From contig NZ_CP141823.1 of the NCBI RefSeq assembly GCF_035621455.1, positions 124,001 through 188,000 of the forward strand: a DNA stretch of 64,000 nt. The letters are read 5' to 3'. The stretch's first letter is position 1; each line of letters begins with the position of its first letter. Below, in pieces: positions 37,619-47,022 of this stretch. The stretch is from Vibrio natriegens NBRC 15636 = ATCC 14048 = DSM 759 (GTDB lineage Bacteria > Pseudomonadota > Gammaproteobacteria > Enterobacterales > Vibrionaceae). The position numbers and the translations under genes are program-made. A model generated the notes under the pieces. The model made no database searches and was not told the origin of the DNA. It saw nothing but the letters and a program-made list of their open reading frames with translations.

Positions 37619-38347
37619 ATGAACAGTTTTGACTTGCACCATGGCAGCATATTAGTTGTTGATGATTCTGATGTAACCAGAGAAACATTAGTTAGCTATT
37701 TTAAAGAGGAAGGATACAAGGTCTTTTCGAGCGAGACAGCGGAGGAGGCTGAACTGATTCTACTTGATAATGATATCGATCTTGTCCTGCTTGATATACG
37801 TTTACCAGGTAAAGACGGCTTAACCCTGACTCGAGAACTTAGAGTAAAATCAGAAATTGGGATTATATTAGTGACAGGTCGTCTTGATGAAATCGATAGA
37901 ATAATCGGGCTTGAATGCGGAGCGGATGAATACGTCACAAAACCATTTAATCCTAGAGAGATTCTCGCCCGTTCGAAAAACTTAGTGCGAAGAGTTAAAA
38001 AGTTAAGAACTCAAGAGGAAGAAGAATCAACGGTAAACTCCTCATTGCTTCCCGTTGGAAATTGCTCGCTGGATCAACATCGTCGTATTCTGACAAAAGC
38101 TGACGGGGAGGTAGTTCAGCTCACTGAAGGAGAATTTCAACTGCTTATTACTTTGGTCGAGCATGCAGGAAAACCGATGTCGCGAGATCAATTACTGGAA
38201 CGATTACGTAATCGCTCATGGACTGCGACAGATCGTACCATAGATGTTTTAATTGGTCGCATTCGCAAAAAAATCGAAGATGATATATGCCAACCTAAAT
38301 GGTTAATTACAGTACACGGCGTGGGTTACCTTTTCACTCCTCATTGA
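37619..38347 (+). CDS. OmpR-family response regulator
   Basis: A 242-residue response regulator. The receiver domain has VVDDSD at residues 14-19, the phosphoacceptor Asp59 in VLLDIRLPG, and the conserved Lys in VTKPF near 107; the C-terminal winged helix includes LTEGEFQLLITLVEHAGKP and RTIDVLIGRIRKKIE. It resembles TorR/ArcA-type regulators. The following binding protein and hybrid kinase form one signalling operon with it, and it probably controls the divergent oxidase/NhaC genes. Confidence 0.92.
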   Translation: MNSFDLHHGSILVVDDSDVTRETLVSYFKEEGYKVFSSETAEEAELILLDNDIDLVLLDIRLPGKDGLTLTRELRVKSEIGIILVTGRLDEIDRIIGLECGADEYVTKPFNPREILARSKNLVRRVKKLRTQEEEESTVNSSLLPVGNCSLDQHRRILTKADGEVVQLTEGEFQLLITLVEHAGKPMSRDQLLERLRNRSWTATDRTIDVLIGRIRKKIEDDICQPKWLITVHGVGYLFTPH

Positions 38348-38358
38348 GCAAACCACAT

Positions 38359-39141
38359 ATGATGCGAATAGGAATACTCTGTTATTTACTGCTAATTCCC
38401 CTTTCTTTTCCGGTTTATAGTGCCCAACTGGATACACAACGTACTTATCGCGCGTGCGGTCACCCAGCCTATCCGCCTATAAGTTGGGTTTCAAATCAAA
38501 CTGTAACTGGTGTTGGCCCTTATCTAATTGGAAAAACGCTGTCTCACTTTGATATCAAGATCTCCTTTCATCAAGAGTCAAATTGGGAACGTTGTTTAAA
38601 AGAATTAGAGAAAGGTAATATAGATGTGGCTGTCGCGCTATATAAAACTAAAAATCGGGAGCGTTATTACGATTACTTTTCATCTCCAATAGTAAAAGAA
38701 GAAATCATGTTGTTTTACAACACCCAGTTTCCGCAGCAATTTAATAGCTTTGACGACTTAAAAAATAAGAAAATTGGCATTTTATTTGGTGATTCATATG
38801 GTGACCAAATGGATAAATGGCTTAGCGAAAATATGAAAATAGAAAATGTTTCTAACGATATTCAAAATTTTGGCAAACTTCTCAGAGGTCGCATTGATTT
38901 CATGCCATTAGGTAGATATGGCGGAACACTTCAAAACAAAAAGTTAGGACATAGTGATACTATAAAAGTTCTTGATAGACCACTTGCTACAGACTATTGG
39001 TACATGGCCATTTCAAAAAAATCACCACTAGCAGAGCATATGAAGGAACTTGATCAAGAATTAACTCGAGTCAGAAGCAACATTGATATTGGTGAACTCA
39101 TGGCAACATACAGTCGTCAATATATTTCTCAACCTCGGTAA
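38359..39141 (+). CDS. Periplasmic solute-binding protein (SBP_bac_3-like) of the sensor operon
   Basis: The ATG at 38359 follows the response-regulator stop by 11 bp and gives a signal peptide (MMRIGILCYLLLIPLSFPVYSA). The mature part matches amino-acid-type binding proteins (YRACGHPAYPPISW, GNIDVAVALYKTKNRERYYD, LKNKKIGILFGDSYGD). No ABC transporter genes are nearby; placed between a regulator and a kinase it is most likely a ligand-sensing partner of the kinase, in the manner of TorT, rather than a transport component. Confidence 0.82.
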   Translation: MMRIGILCYLLLIPLSFPVYSAQLDTQRTYRACGHPAYPPISWVSNQTVTGVGPYLIGKTLSHFDIKISFHQESNWERCLKELEKGNIDVAVALYKTKNRERYYDYFSSPIVKEEIMLFYNTQFPQQFNSFDDLKNKKIGILFGDSYGDQMDKWLSENMKIENVSNDIQNFGKLLRGRIDFMPLGRYGGTLQNKKLGHSDTIKVLDRPLATDYWYMAISKKSPLAEHMKELDQELTRVRSNIDIGELMATYSRQYISQPR

Positions 39142-39154
39142 GGTGCTTCCTACC

Positions 39155-41503
39155 ATGTCAAAAATCAGCTCACTAATGGAATCAATATTGCAAAAAAAGC
39201 GCTTAAATGAGCATCGTTTAGCCTATCGCATACTCGTTTTATTTCTGCTAATTAGCGCACTTTTAGTGGTCATTTCAACATCTTTACGAGTATTTTCTGA
39301 CTACAGAGCTGAGCAGAACAATATCATCACTCGCTTGAAGCTTATCGAGTCGTCTCAAATAGACGGTATTACCAAAAGTCTATGGAATTTGGATAAAGAA
39401 CAGGTACGTCTTCAGCTTCAGGGCATTATGAATTTTCCTGATATACAGGCAGTCGTATTAGACTCCGTTGATTGGCGCGGAGAGATTAGTTTTGGTCACG
39501 TTCCGGCTAATGCAAAGGCATCTGCTGGATTAACCTTGTTTCCTATTTACTACAAAGAACGAGGGGCGCAGCCTCGACAGCTTGGAACTCTGAAGGTTTA
39601 TCAGGACTTAGAAGCAGTTAAAGTAAGATTGTTTCATGAAGCGATATGGAGCCTCGCCATTCAGGCTTTCTTAATTATAGCCATTGGCTTAGTTCTACTG
39701 GTTATTGTACATATCAATATTACAAGACACTTAGAACGTATGGCCGTCTTTGCTCAGGAAATAGGTAAAGGTAATTTATCCAAACCTTTAAAACTCAGTC
39801 GAAGTAATCACCTTCATCACACGGATGAATTAGATGAAGTCGCAAATTCAATTAATGACATGCGACTAGCCATCATTAAAGATATTCAGCGTCGGGAGCA
39901 GGAAGAACAAGAGCTTCGTTATAGTCGGGATCAGCTTCAGGAGCAAGTTGAGCGCAGAACTCGGAATTTATTGGAAGCAAAAGAAGCAGCAGAAAGTGCA
40001 AGCCAGGCTAAGAGTAAGTTTCTCGCAACAATGAGTCATGAGATACGGACACCGTTAAACGGCATATTAGGTATGGTACAACTCATGTCCCAATCGCCAA
40101 TGTCCGAAGAGCAAAAACATCAGCTAGAAACTATTTATTACTCAGGAGACGCGCTTTTAGAAATATTAAATGGTTTGCTCGATTACGCCCGGTTAGAAGA
40201 AGGGGCATATATACTTGAGCAGCAACCTTTCTCCCTGAATCACCTTATTCAGACCAGTTGTCATTTGTTCTCAGCAAGGGCTTCGGAAAAAGGGCTGAAT
40301 CTGTCCTATAAAGAAGACGATTCTGTTACTGATGCATATATCGGAGCGGTCGGTGCACTTCGCCAAGTTCTCACTAACCTCATTTCGAATGCTGTAAAAT
40401 TTACTGGCCATGGTTCAATTGAGGTCAAAGCAAAACTTATTGCCCCACCTGACTCTTCAACTGAACAGCAGATAATAACTGAGCAATGGCTACATATTTC
40501 AGTGACTGACAGTGGGATTGGTATATCCCGAGATGACTGCGCCAAGATATTTGAACGGTTCAGCCAGGCAGATGATAGTATCGCAAGAAAATTCGGCGGG
40601 ACTGGCTTAGGTTTGTCAATATCACAAAAACTGATTGAGAACATGGGTGGCGAAATCGGTGTCGAAAGTCAGTTAGGCAATGGCAGCTGCTTTTGGTTTA
40701 CCGTACCATTGAAAATTGCTCATGGGCAGCCTGAAAAATTAACTTTTACTACAACCGCGTCCCTAGAACAGAGGCTAAGTATTTTACTGGTAGAGGACAT
40801 GCCAATTAATCAGGAAGTGACAAAGTCGCTGTTAGCGCGTGATGGCCATCAAGTCACAATCGCGTCAGATGGTTTTCAAGCACTTAGCATACTCAGTCAG
40901 CAAGCATTCGATGTGGTATTACTGGATGTCCAACTTCCCGGAATGAGTGGTATTGAAGTTGCCCGGGAACTAAAAATAAGCGGTGGTCTAAACGACAATA
41001 CCCCTCTTATTGCATTAACGGCTAACGTCCAGCCAGCAAACATCATTGAGTATCATAATGTCGGCATTTCCTCAGTTGTCTCAAAACCAGTGAAGATTGA
41101 TAAACTTTATCAGGCCATCGCGGAAGCGGTTAATTGTGAAATAGACGAAACATCGGCCCAAAGCACTTCGATGATTGACGAGGCTATATTTAACAGCCAT
41201 GTCAAGCTTTTGGGCCAGGACAGAGTCAATAACCTCTGTACTATCTTTGCAAAAAGCATCACTAAAATAATCCCGAAAATTTCACAAGGAATTCAAAGTC
41301 GCGATTATTACGAAGTAAATCAACAAGCTCACAGGTTGGCGGCTGATGCCGAATCGATTGGAGCAACTCAGTTTGCTAAAGCGTTAAGGGCAATTGAATC
41401 ATTAGCGGATAGTCGAGGCGATTGGCCGACGCTAGACACTAAATTTGAAGAGATTGAAAGTCTGGCTAAGCTGACGGTAGAGGAATTGGGAATAAACGTT
41501 TAG
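39155..41503 (+). CDS. Tripartite hybrid sensor histidine kinase
   Basis: The start at 39155 has AAGGTG upstream and 13 bp from the preceding stop; the longer frame overlaps the binding-protein gene. About 782 residues: membrane segment near 25-45, periplasmic domain of about 130 residues, second membrane segment near 170-190, HAMP, coiled coil, HisKA with His in MSHEIRTPLNG near 294, HATPase (FSQADDSIARKFGGTGLGLS), receiver with Asp in VVLLDVQLPG near 590, and Hpt with His in AHRLAADAESIGA near 725. This His-Asp-His chain feeds the response regulator two genes upstream. Confidence 0.93.
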   Translation: MSKISSLMESILQKKRLNEHRLAYRILVLFLLISALLVVISTSLRVFSDYRAEQNNIITRLKLIESSQIDGITKSLWNLDKEQVRLQLQGIMNFPDIQAVVLDSVDWRGEISFGHVPANAKASAGLTLFPIYYKERGAQPRQLGTLKVYQDLEAVKVRLFHEAIWSLAIQAFLIIAIGLVLLVIVHINITRHLERMAVFAQEIGKGNLSKPLKLSRSNHLHHTDELDEVANSINDMRLAIIKDIQRREQEEQELRYSRDQLQEQVERRTRNLLEAKEAAESASQAKSKFLATMSHEIRTPLNGILGMVQLMSQSPMSEEQKHQLETIYYSGDALLEILNGLLDYARLEEGAYILEQQPFSLNHLIQTSCHLFSARASEKGLNLSYKEDDSVTDAYIGAVGALRQVLTNLISNAVKFTGHGSIEVKAKLIAPPDSSTEQQIITEQWLHISVTDSGIGISRDDCAKIFERFSQADDSIARKFGGTGLGLSISQKLIENMGGEIGVESQLGNGSCFWFTVPLKIAHGQPEKLTFTTTASLEQRLSILLVEDMPINQEVTKSLLARDGHQVTIASDGFQALSILSQQAFDVVLLDVQLPGMSGIEVARELKISGGLNDNTPLIALTANVQPANIIEYHNVGISSVVSKPVKIDKLYQAIAEAVNCEIDETSAQSTSMIDEAIFNSHVKLLGQDRVNNLCTIFAKSITKIIPKISQGIQSRDYYEVNQQAHRLAADAESIGATQFAKALRAIESLADSRGDWPTLDTKFEEIESLAKLTVEELGINV

Positions 41504-41516
41504 TTTTCATACACAC

Positions 41517-41545
41517 AAAAGCCCTTAGTTATCAAGGGCCTTTGT
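41517..41545. terminator. Terminator after the hybrid kinase gene
   Basis: AAAAGCCCTT, loop AGTTATC, AAGGGCctttg: six-base core stem with A- and T-rich flanks; it lies between convergent genes and can act on both strands. Confidence 0.7.
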
Positions 41546-41577
41546 TTGGTAAAACGATGATATCGAATTAATAAACT

Positions 41578-42372
41578 TTACTTAGCGTCAGTGCTTTCAA
41601 AAATCTTATCCGCGGAAGCGGCGACAAAGCCAGAATACAGTTCACCGTTCGCCATAACATAACGTTTCGCGAACTCATAAAAGCCGCCAGGAACAATTTC
41701 CGCACCTTCAATAAATTTCACAGGCACCTTATCGGCCATCGTTGAAGACTGCTCAAGTAACACTTCAGGAGACCCTTTAACTTCACCGCCAGATTCGTTA
41801 ATGACAAAACCCGCATTTATCAAATAGTTATTCACATCAATAACTTGTGTGTGAGATTGGAGTTGATTGACGCTAACCGTAAAATGGTTGGCACCGTATC
41901 CATGTGCAGCAAGCCAGGATGCATATTCGCTTTCTTTTGCTAAAGTCAGGTAGTCCTCGTAACTTAGGTCCCAGAGTCGGCCACCATATAAGAAAGTTTC
42001 AGTTTCTAATTTTAAACTGTCGACTTGCGCGACTAGTTTTTCAACTATTCGTTGTAGCTCCGTCGAACACTCTTCTACTTTTAGTTCACTAATAAAGACT
42101 TTGGGTTGTAAAGTATCCGGATGCTCATAGTGCTTGGCGACCAACTTTTTGCTTTCGAACACATAGTCATTACATTCTTTGTAACCCAACGCTAAAAATG
42201 GTTTAGCAAGGGTGGATATACCTAAAGGCTCAACATTGAATGTACGTAAAGCAATGTGATCGTTAATCAAAGCTTCATCTTCCTGAAGCAGTTTTTGTAC
42301 TTTCTCTGCAGATGGGCAGAGACGCTGAATGTAGTCATTCCACAGAGATTCAAAAAGAGTATCTGGCGTCAT
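41578..42372 (-). CDS. DUF1338 / HglS-like 2-oxoadipate dioxygenase/decarboxylase, short form
   Basis: The ATG at 42372 has AGGAGG upstream; 264 residues. Members of DUF1338 such as Pseudomonas HglS convert 2-oxoadipate to D-2-hydroxyglutarate with Fe(II) and O2. The proposed metal ligands are seen as His39 in NDHIALRTF, His163 in ANHFTVSV and Glu233 in GFYEFAKR. It is much shorter than HglS or YdcJ (about 450 residues). The neighbouring ALDH7 dehydrogenase and aminotransferase fit lysine/2-aminoadipate breakdown. Confidence 0.85.
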   Translation of the reverse strand: MTPDTLFESLWNDYIQRLCPSAEKVQKLLQEDEALINDHIALRTFNVEPLGISTLAKPFLALGYKECNDYVFESKKLVAKHYEHPDTLQPKVFISELKVEECSTELQRIVEKLVAQVDSLKLETETFLYGGRLWDLSYEDYLTLAKESEYASWLAAHGYGANHFTVSVNQLQSHTQVIDVNNYLINAGFVINESGGEVKGSPEVLLEQSSTMADKVPVKFIEGAEIVPGGFYEFAKRYVMANGELYSGFVAASADKIFESTDAK

Positions 42373-42463
42373 AACGCCTCCTTGTGTTAGATACTTATAG
42401 TATCGAGTTATTGGATTGAATGCTCCGCGCAATGTTTGGAGCTGATTGGCTTTCTGGTACAAA

Positions 42464-42508
42464 AAAGGCTACCTGATTCATCGCAATACGTATGGGCAGG
42501 CAGCCTTT
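42464..42508 (-). terminator. Terminator after the ALDH7 gene
   Basis: On the minus strand AAAGGCTGCCTG pairs with CAGGTAGCCTTT (one mismatch) and runs into TTTTTT. It separates the dehydrogenase from the DUF1338 gene, which may depend on read-through or its own promoter. Confidence 0.8.
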
Positions 42509-42554
42509 GAGTTACTGATTTAATTATTTTTACCGGTATGTACTGCCGAATTGA

Positions 42555-44099
42555 TTACTCAAAAACAATACCCTGAGCCAGTGGTAAATCACCACCATAG
42601 TTGATTGTATTCGTTGAACGGCGCATGTAGTTTTTCCATGCATCCGAACCAGATTCACGACCGCCACCCGTTTCTTTTTCGCCACCAAACGCGCCACCAA
42701 TCTCTGCGCCCGATGTCCCGATATTGACGTTAGCAATACCACAGTCAGAACCTTCTGGAGACATAAACATCTCAGCTTCACGCATATTTTCAGTAAAGAT
42801 TGCAGAAGACAGACCTTGAGGTACTTCATTCTGAATTTCTAGTGCTTCTTCAATTTCTTCATAAGTCATGACATAAAGAATCGGCGCGAAGGTTTCATGA
42901 TGAACAACCGGCGCATCATGCTGAATTTCAACAATAGCAGGGTTCACATAATAGCCATTCTCAGGCACATCTGATGTAACACGGTCACCGCCGTAACAAA
43001 TTGTCCCGCCCTGCTCTTTCGCATCGTTAAGCGCTTGCTGCATATTTTCGTAGCTCTGAGCATCCACCAGCGGGCCGATCAATGTTGAACTTGCACGAGG
43101 ATTACCAATACGTAGTGATGAGTAAGCCTGAATCAAACGTTCAACAAGTTGCTGTTTAACGGAAGAATGAACAATTAAGCGACGTAGTGTTGTACATCGT
43201 TGACCCGCTGTACCTACCGCAGCAAACACAATGGCACGTAACGCTAGCTCGATGTCTGCATCTTTAGATACGATCATGGCGTTGTTGCCACCGAGCTCCA
43301 GTAGAGAACGTCCCAGACGACCAGCAACGACTTGCGCTACATTTCGTCCCATAGCGGTAGAACCTGTTGCAGATACAAGTGGGTAACGTTTATCAGCACT
43401 CATTACTTTACCGATTTCCGCGTCACCGATGACTACGCTACATACGTCTTTTGGTACTTCAGGCATTTGCTCTAGTGCTTTATTAACAATGGCCTGAATA
43501 GCAAGCGCACAAAGCGGGGTCTTTTCTGAAGGTTTCCACACAATACTGTCACCAGCAACTAGACCTAGCATCGCATTCCAGGACCAGACTGCCATAGGGA
43601 AGTTAAATGCAGAAATTACCGCGACTGGGCCAAGTGGAAGCCATTGTTCCATCATTCTGTGCCCTGGGCGTTCACTGGCAATAGTTAAACCATGAAGCTG
43701 ACGAGATAAACCAACAGCAAAGTCACAGACGTCAATCCATTCCTGAACTTCGCCCAATGCTTCTGGGAAAATTTTACCTGATTCTAGTGTAATAACTTCA
43801 GCCAGTTCATTTTTATATTCGCGAGCCAGATTACCGATAATACGTACAAATTCACCGCGCTTAGGTGCAGGGACAGTTCGCCACTGTTTAAAAGCGTCAG
43901 TCGCTCGCTCTGTTAATGAGTCAAATTGTTCTGCAGTTGCAAGTAGGAAGGAAGATGAAGCTTCACCATCTACCGGACTATATGCTGTGTATGATTTGCC
44001 ATTTCCCTGCTCTGTTACTGTGCCTGAAATGATACTGGCATATTGATTGTTTTCAATAAATGCGTTTAGTCCAAGCGTTTCTAGATAAGATTTAGTCAT
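42555..44099 (-). CDS. amaB: ALDH7-family dehydrogenase, probable 2-aminoadipate semialdehyde dehydrogenase
   Basis: A 514-residue aldehyde dehydrogenase with catalytic Glu268 in LELGGNNA and Cys302 in AGQRCTTLRR; the ELGGNNA and GQRCTTLRR forms are characteristic of the antiquitin (ALDH7) group. It should oxidise 2-aminoadipate 6-semialdehyde to 2-aminoadipate in lysine/pipecolate catabolism. The DUF1338 enzyme downstream and aminotransferase upstream support this. It is divergent from a LysR gene whose intergenic region carries CTATAG repeats. Confidence 0.88.
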   Translation of the reverse strand: MTKSYLETLGLNAFIENNQYASIISGTVTEQGNGKSYTAYSPVDGEASSSFLLATAEQFDSLTERATDAFKQWRTVPAPKRGEFVRIIGNLAREYKNELAEVITLESGKIFPEALGEVQEWIDVCDFAVGLSRQLHGLTIASERPGHRMMEQWLPLGPVAVISAFNFPMAVWSWNAMLGLVAGDSIVWKPSEKTPLCALAIQAIVNKALEQMPEVPKDVCSVVIGDAEIGKVMSADKRYPLVSATGSTAMGRNVAQVVAGRLGRSLLELGGNNAMIVSKDADIELALRAIVFAAVGTAGQRCTTLRRLIVHSSVKQQLVERLIQAYSSLRIGNPRASSTLIGPLVDAQSYENMQQALNDAKEQGGTICYGGDRVTSDVPENGYYVNPAIVEIQHDAPVVHHETFAPILYVMTYEEIEEALEIQNEVPQGLSSAIFTENMREAEMFMSPEGSDCGIANVNIGTSGAEIGGAFGGEKETGGGRESGSDAWKNYMRRSTNTINYGGDLPLAQGIVFE

Positions 44100-44181
44100 G
44101 TTGATTCTTCCTTGAGGCTGAGTACGATTTAGAGATTAAACAGACACTGGCTATTGGTAAAATATCGATTTTTTACATTAG

Positions 44182-44218
44182 GTATAGATCTTTCCTATAG
44201 CTTAGAATTTCTCTATAG
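44182..44218. promoter_or_regulatory. Repeated (C/G)TATAG boxes, probable LysR sites
   Basis: GTATAG at 44182-44187, CTATAG at 44195-44200 and 44213-44218 lie between the divergent dehydrogenase and LysR genes; another CTATAG is at 45123-45128 before the aminotransferase. They are candidate half-sites of the LysR regulator. Inferred. Confidence 0.5.
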
Positions 44219-44261
44219 TCTGAGTTCGAATTTGAACCCGTATTAGAAGAGGGAGCTTCTT

Positions 44262-45098
44262 ATGATGTTTCGGTCGTTACGATATTTTGTCGCTGTCTAT
44301 GAAGAATTAAGTTTCAGTGCTGCTTCAAAACGTTGTTTTGTTGCCCAACCTTCCATCTCTGCAGCCGTTAATCAACTTGAAACAGAATTGGGATGCACGT
44401 TGTTCGTAAGACATGCCAAAGGGGTTACTCCAACGCCTTCCGGGAGTGCTTTATATCCAAAAGCACTGAAAGTACTGGCAGATATTGGTGAAATAAAAGG
44501 TCTGTTTAAAGAAGGGGAAGAGAGAATTCCCCTCAAGCTTGCGTTGAGTCCTTTTCTCGGCAGTGAACGGGTAAGTATGATTGTCAAAGCACTGATTGAC
44601 TCTGTGATGGGACTAGAACTGGAATTGGTTGATGTCAGTGAACCCTGCGATGCAAGGATTATCTCAGCCACACAAGTCACGGACCAGGAAGTATTTCAAA
44701 AGTTGTGGGCCGATAATTATGTCCTCGCCTTATCGAAAGGACACCCACTAACCGCCTTAAAAGAGATTCCGTTTGAATCGCTCGACAACGTTTCATTTAT
44801 TAGTCGTCAGCCCTGCGATATAGACGATGCGTGGCGGTTTGCTGTGCAAAACAAAGGAGTTACCCTCGCAACTAGAGCAACCGTCAAAACAGAAGAGTAT
44901 GCACTGGATTTAGTTGCCGCAGGGCTTGGGGTATCTATCGTTCCTTCGTATACGACCTCAAAAAGAGACGACATTATAACGCGTCCGTTAGCAGACATAG
45001 AGCTGGAGCGAGTCATTGGTTTTGCTTACCCCAAAAAGCATGCACTTTCTCCAGATATTCTAAAAGCGATACACCAGGCTAAATTGATAATGGATTAA
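44262..45098 (+). CDS. LysR-family regulator
   Basis: A 278-residue LysR protein with N-terminal HTH (RSLRYFVAVYEELSFSAASK, VAQPSISAAVNQLE) and a substrate-binding C-terminal domain. GAGGGAG precedes the tandem ATG start (44262/44265). It lies between the divergent dehydrogenase gene and the codirectional aminotransferase gene, so it is the probable local activator of 2-aminoadipate breakdown. The inducer is unknown. Confidence 0.9.
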   Translation: MMFRSLRYFVAVYEELSFSAASKRCFVAQPSISAAVNQLETELGCTLFVRHAKGVTPTPSGSALYPKALKVLADIGEIKGLFKEGEERIPLKLALSPFLGSERVSMIVKALIDSVMGLELELVDVSEPCDARIISATQVTDQEVFQKLWADNYVLALSKGHPLTALKEIPFESLDNVSFISRQPCDIDDAWRFAVQNKGVTLATRATVKTEEYALDLVAAGLGVSIVPSYTTSKRDDIITRPLADIELERVIGFAYPKKHALSPDILKAIHQAKLIMD

Positions 45099-45208
45099 CT
45101 CTGAATGAGCTAAATGTTTTTTCTATAGCAGTTAAAGAAAAATACTATTTTTTCAACATACGGTGTGAGCGTAGCCTAAGCAAAAATAACTGCTTACAAG
45201 GAAGTCTC

Positions 45209-46549
45209 ATGCCGTTTGATTTTAGTCTTATAAAGACACCAATACCTTATGCTTCAGTAAACCGAGTTCTTGATTCGGCTCAAATACCGTCCCTAGCTCA
45301 TGCCTCAATTCGCCGTTTAGCTGGTTTAATCGGACAGATTGAAAACGACAGTGGTGAAAAATTTATCCGTATGGAATTGGGCGTACCCGGTATTGATACA
45401 CCGCAAATCGGTATCGATGCAGAAATTGCAGCGCTTAAAAGTGGTGTCACTTCTATTTACCCTCCGCTAGACGGTATTCCAGTACTTAAAAAAGAAATCT
45501 CGCGCTTTTGCAAACTGTTTTTAGATGTCGACGTTAACCCTGCCTACTGTTATCCAACCGTAGGCTCCGGACAGGGCGCAATGGCAGCGTTTCTGGTTGC
45601 CAACAGAGTTCGCCAGGATGGTGCAACCCTGTTTATCGATCCTGGCTTTCCTAACCAGAAAATTCAGGTGACGGCTTTAGGACAAACCTGGGACAGCTTT
45701 GATGTTTATGAACATCGTGGCGAAGCATTACGCTCTATTTTAGAAGAAAAACTCTCCACTGGTATTTTTACTACCCTGCTCTACTCCAACCCAAATAATC
45801 CGTCATGGATTTGTTTTAATGAGCAAGAACTAAAAATTATCGCTGAAGTAGCAGCAAACTACGATGTAATTGTCATTGAAGATTTAGCTTACATTGGAAT
45901 GGACTATCGCAATGACTACTCTGTCCCGGGTGAAGCACCGTTTCAGCCAAGCATCGCTAAATATGCCAAAGATTATATTTTGATGATTTCAGGCTCAAAA
46001 GTGTTCAGTTATGCAGGCCAGCGAATAGCCAGTTTGGTTATCTCCGACCATTTGGCAGAACGCTGCTTTGAACAACTAAAACCTGTATTAGGATTTGAAC
46101 AATTTCATCAGGCTATGGTGTTTGGTGCTTTTGCATCTTTATCTTCAGGCGTGACTCATTCGACTCAGTACGGTTTTAGCGCACTTCTGGAAGCAACGAA
46201 TAATGGGAATGTTCCGTTTTTGCTCGATACTAAAGTCTATGAAAATAGAGCAAAAACCATGAAAAAGATGTTTACTGATAATGGCTTTTATATTGTTTAC
46301 GACAAAGATATTAATCAAGATATCGGCGATGGATTTTACTTTACATTTGCCTACCCCGGTTTGAGTTCCAGCGAGTTGATGGAGGCTCTACTGTATTTTG
46401 GTATCAGTGCTATATCATTGATGAATACAGGGTCAATGCGAAATGATGGGTTACGTGCTTGTGTTTCAAAAGTCCATGAGTCAGATTTAGTTACTCTTGA
46501 ATCTAGGTTGAAGTTATTTAATCGGTCGATGTCGACTAATAGCAATTAG
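45209..46549 (+). CDS. Class I/II aminotransferase, probable 2-aminoadipate transaminase
   Basis: A 446-residue fold-type I PLP enzyme. NPNNPSW lies at 194-200, the PLP-pyridine Asp in EDLAY at 224-228, and the Schiff-base Lys264 in SGSKVFSYAGQR. In this cluster it would convert 2-aminoadipate to 2-oxoadipate, the substrate of the DUF1338 enzyme; the role is inferred from context. AAGGAAG lies upstream of the ATG and it is followed by a 14-bp perfect hairpin. Confidence 0.82.
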   Translation: MPFDFSLIKTPIPYASVNRVLDSAQIPSLAHASIRRLAGLIGQIENDSGEKFIRMELGVPGIDTPQIGIDAEIAALKSGVTSIYPPLDGIPVLKKEISRFCKLFLDVDVNPAYCYPTVGSGQGAMAAFLVANRVRQDGATLFIDPGFPNQKIQVTALGQTWDSFDVYEHRGEALRSILEEKLSTGIFTTLLYSNPNNPSWICFNEQELKIIAEVAANYDVIVIEDLAYIGMDYRNDYSVPGEAPFQPSIAKYAKDYILMISGSKVFSYAGQRIASLVISDHLAERCFEQLKPVLGFEQFHQAMVFGAFASLSSGVTHSTQYGFSALLEATNNGNVPFLLDTKVYENRAKTMKKMFTDNGFYIVYDKDINQDIGDGFYFTFAYPGLSSSELMEALLYFGISAISLMNTGSMRNDGLRACVSKVHESDLVTLESRLKLFNRSMSTNSN

Positions 46550-46561
46550 TTCCACCATTAA

Positions 46562-46596
46562 GATGGCATAACTAGCAGCTTTCTAGTTATGCCATC
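46562..46596 (+). terminator. 14-bp perfect stem after the aminotransferase gene
   Basis: GATGGCATAACTAG at 46562-46575 pairs exactly with CTAGTTATGCCATC at 46583-46596, loop CAGCTTT. There is no T-run, but the position 13 bp past the stop suggests termination. Confidence 0.7.
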
Positions 46597-47022
46597 CAAC
46601 ATGTTCGATTTTCATTTACTATTGTTATAAGTAATGAATGTACGTCCTATAACAAACTCTCTAGCCTAAGCAATAGATTACTACCCATCTGAATTGTTCC
46701 TTGCGTTGTATCCAAAATTCACATGCCTCTCCTTGGCGTTTACAACTTCAAAAATAACGTATCATTCACTTTTTAGAGTGGTCACATTGCTTACCGATCT
46801 ATTTTCTCAGCCTTAAAGCCAATTTTCCTATTTAGGAATATTCCAAACACTTGATCGTATCTCGAAAGGAATTATTTAACTAATTGATAATTAGTACTTA
46901 TTTTTTTGGAATGTTCCTTTTCCCCTTGCAACTGAACGATGTAACTAAAACGAAACATTTCTATTCAAAAATTACTCGCAACTCAATAAACCAGAGTAAA
47001 AAACCAATAAGCAAGGTAATGT
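46597..47022. other. Intergenic region with inverted GGAATxTTCC motifs
   Basis: AGGAATATTCCAAA at 46834-46847 and TTTGGAATGTTCC at 46905-46917 are inverted copies about 70 bp apart, upstream of the phosphatase lipoprotein gene. They may bind a regulator. No gene was seen. Confidence 0.45.
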
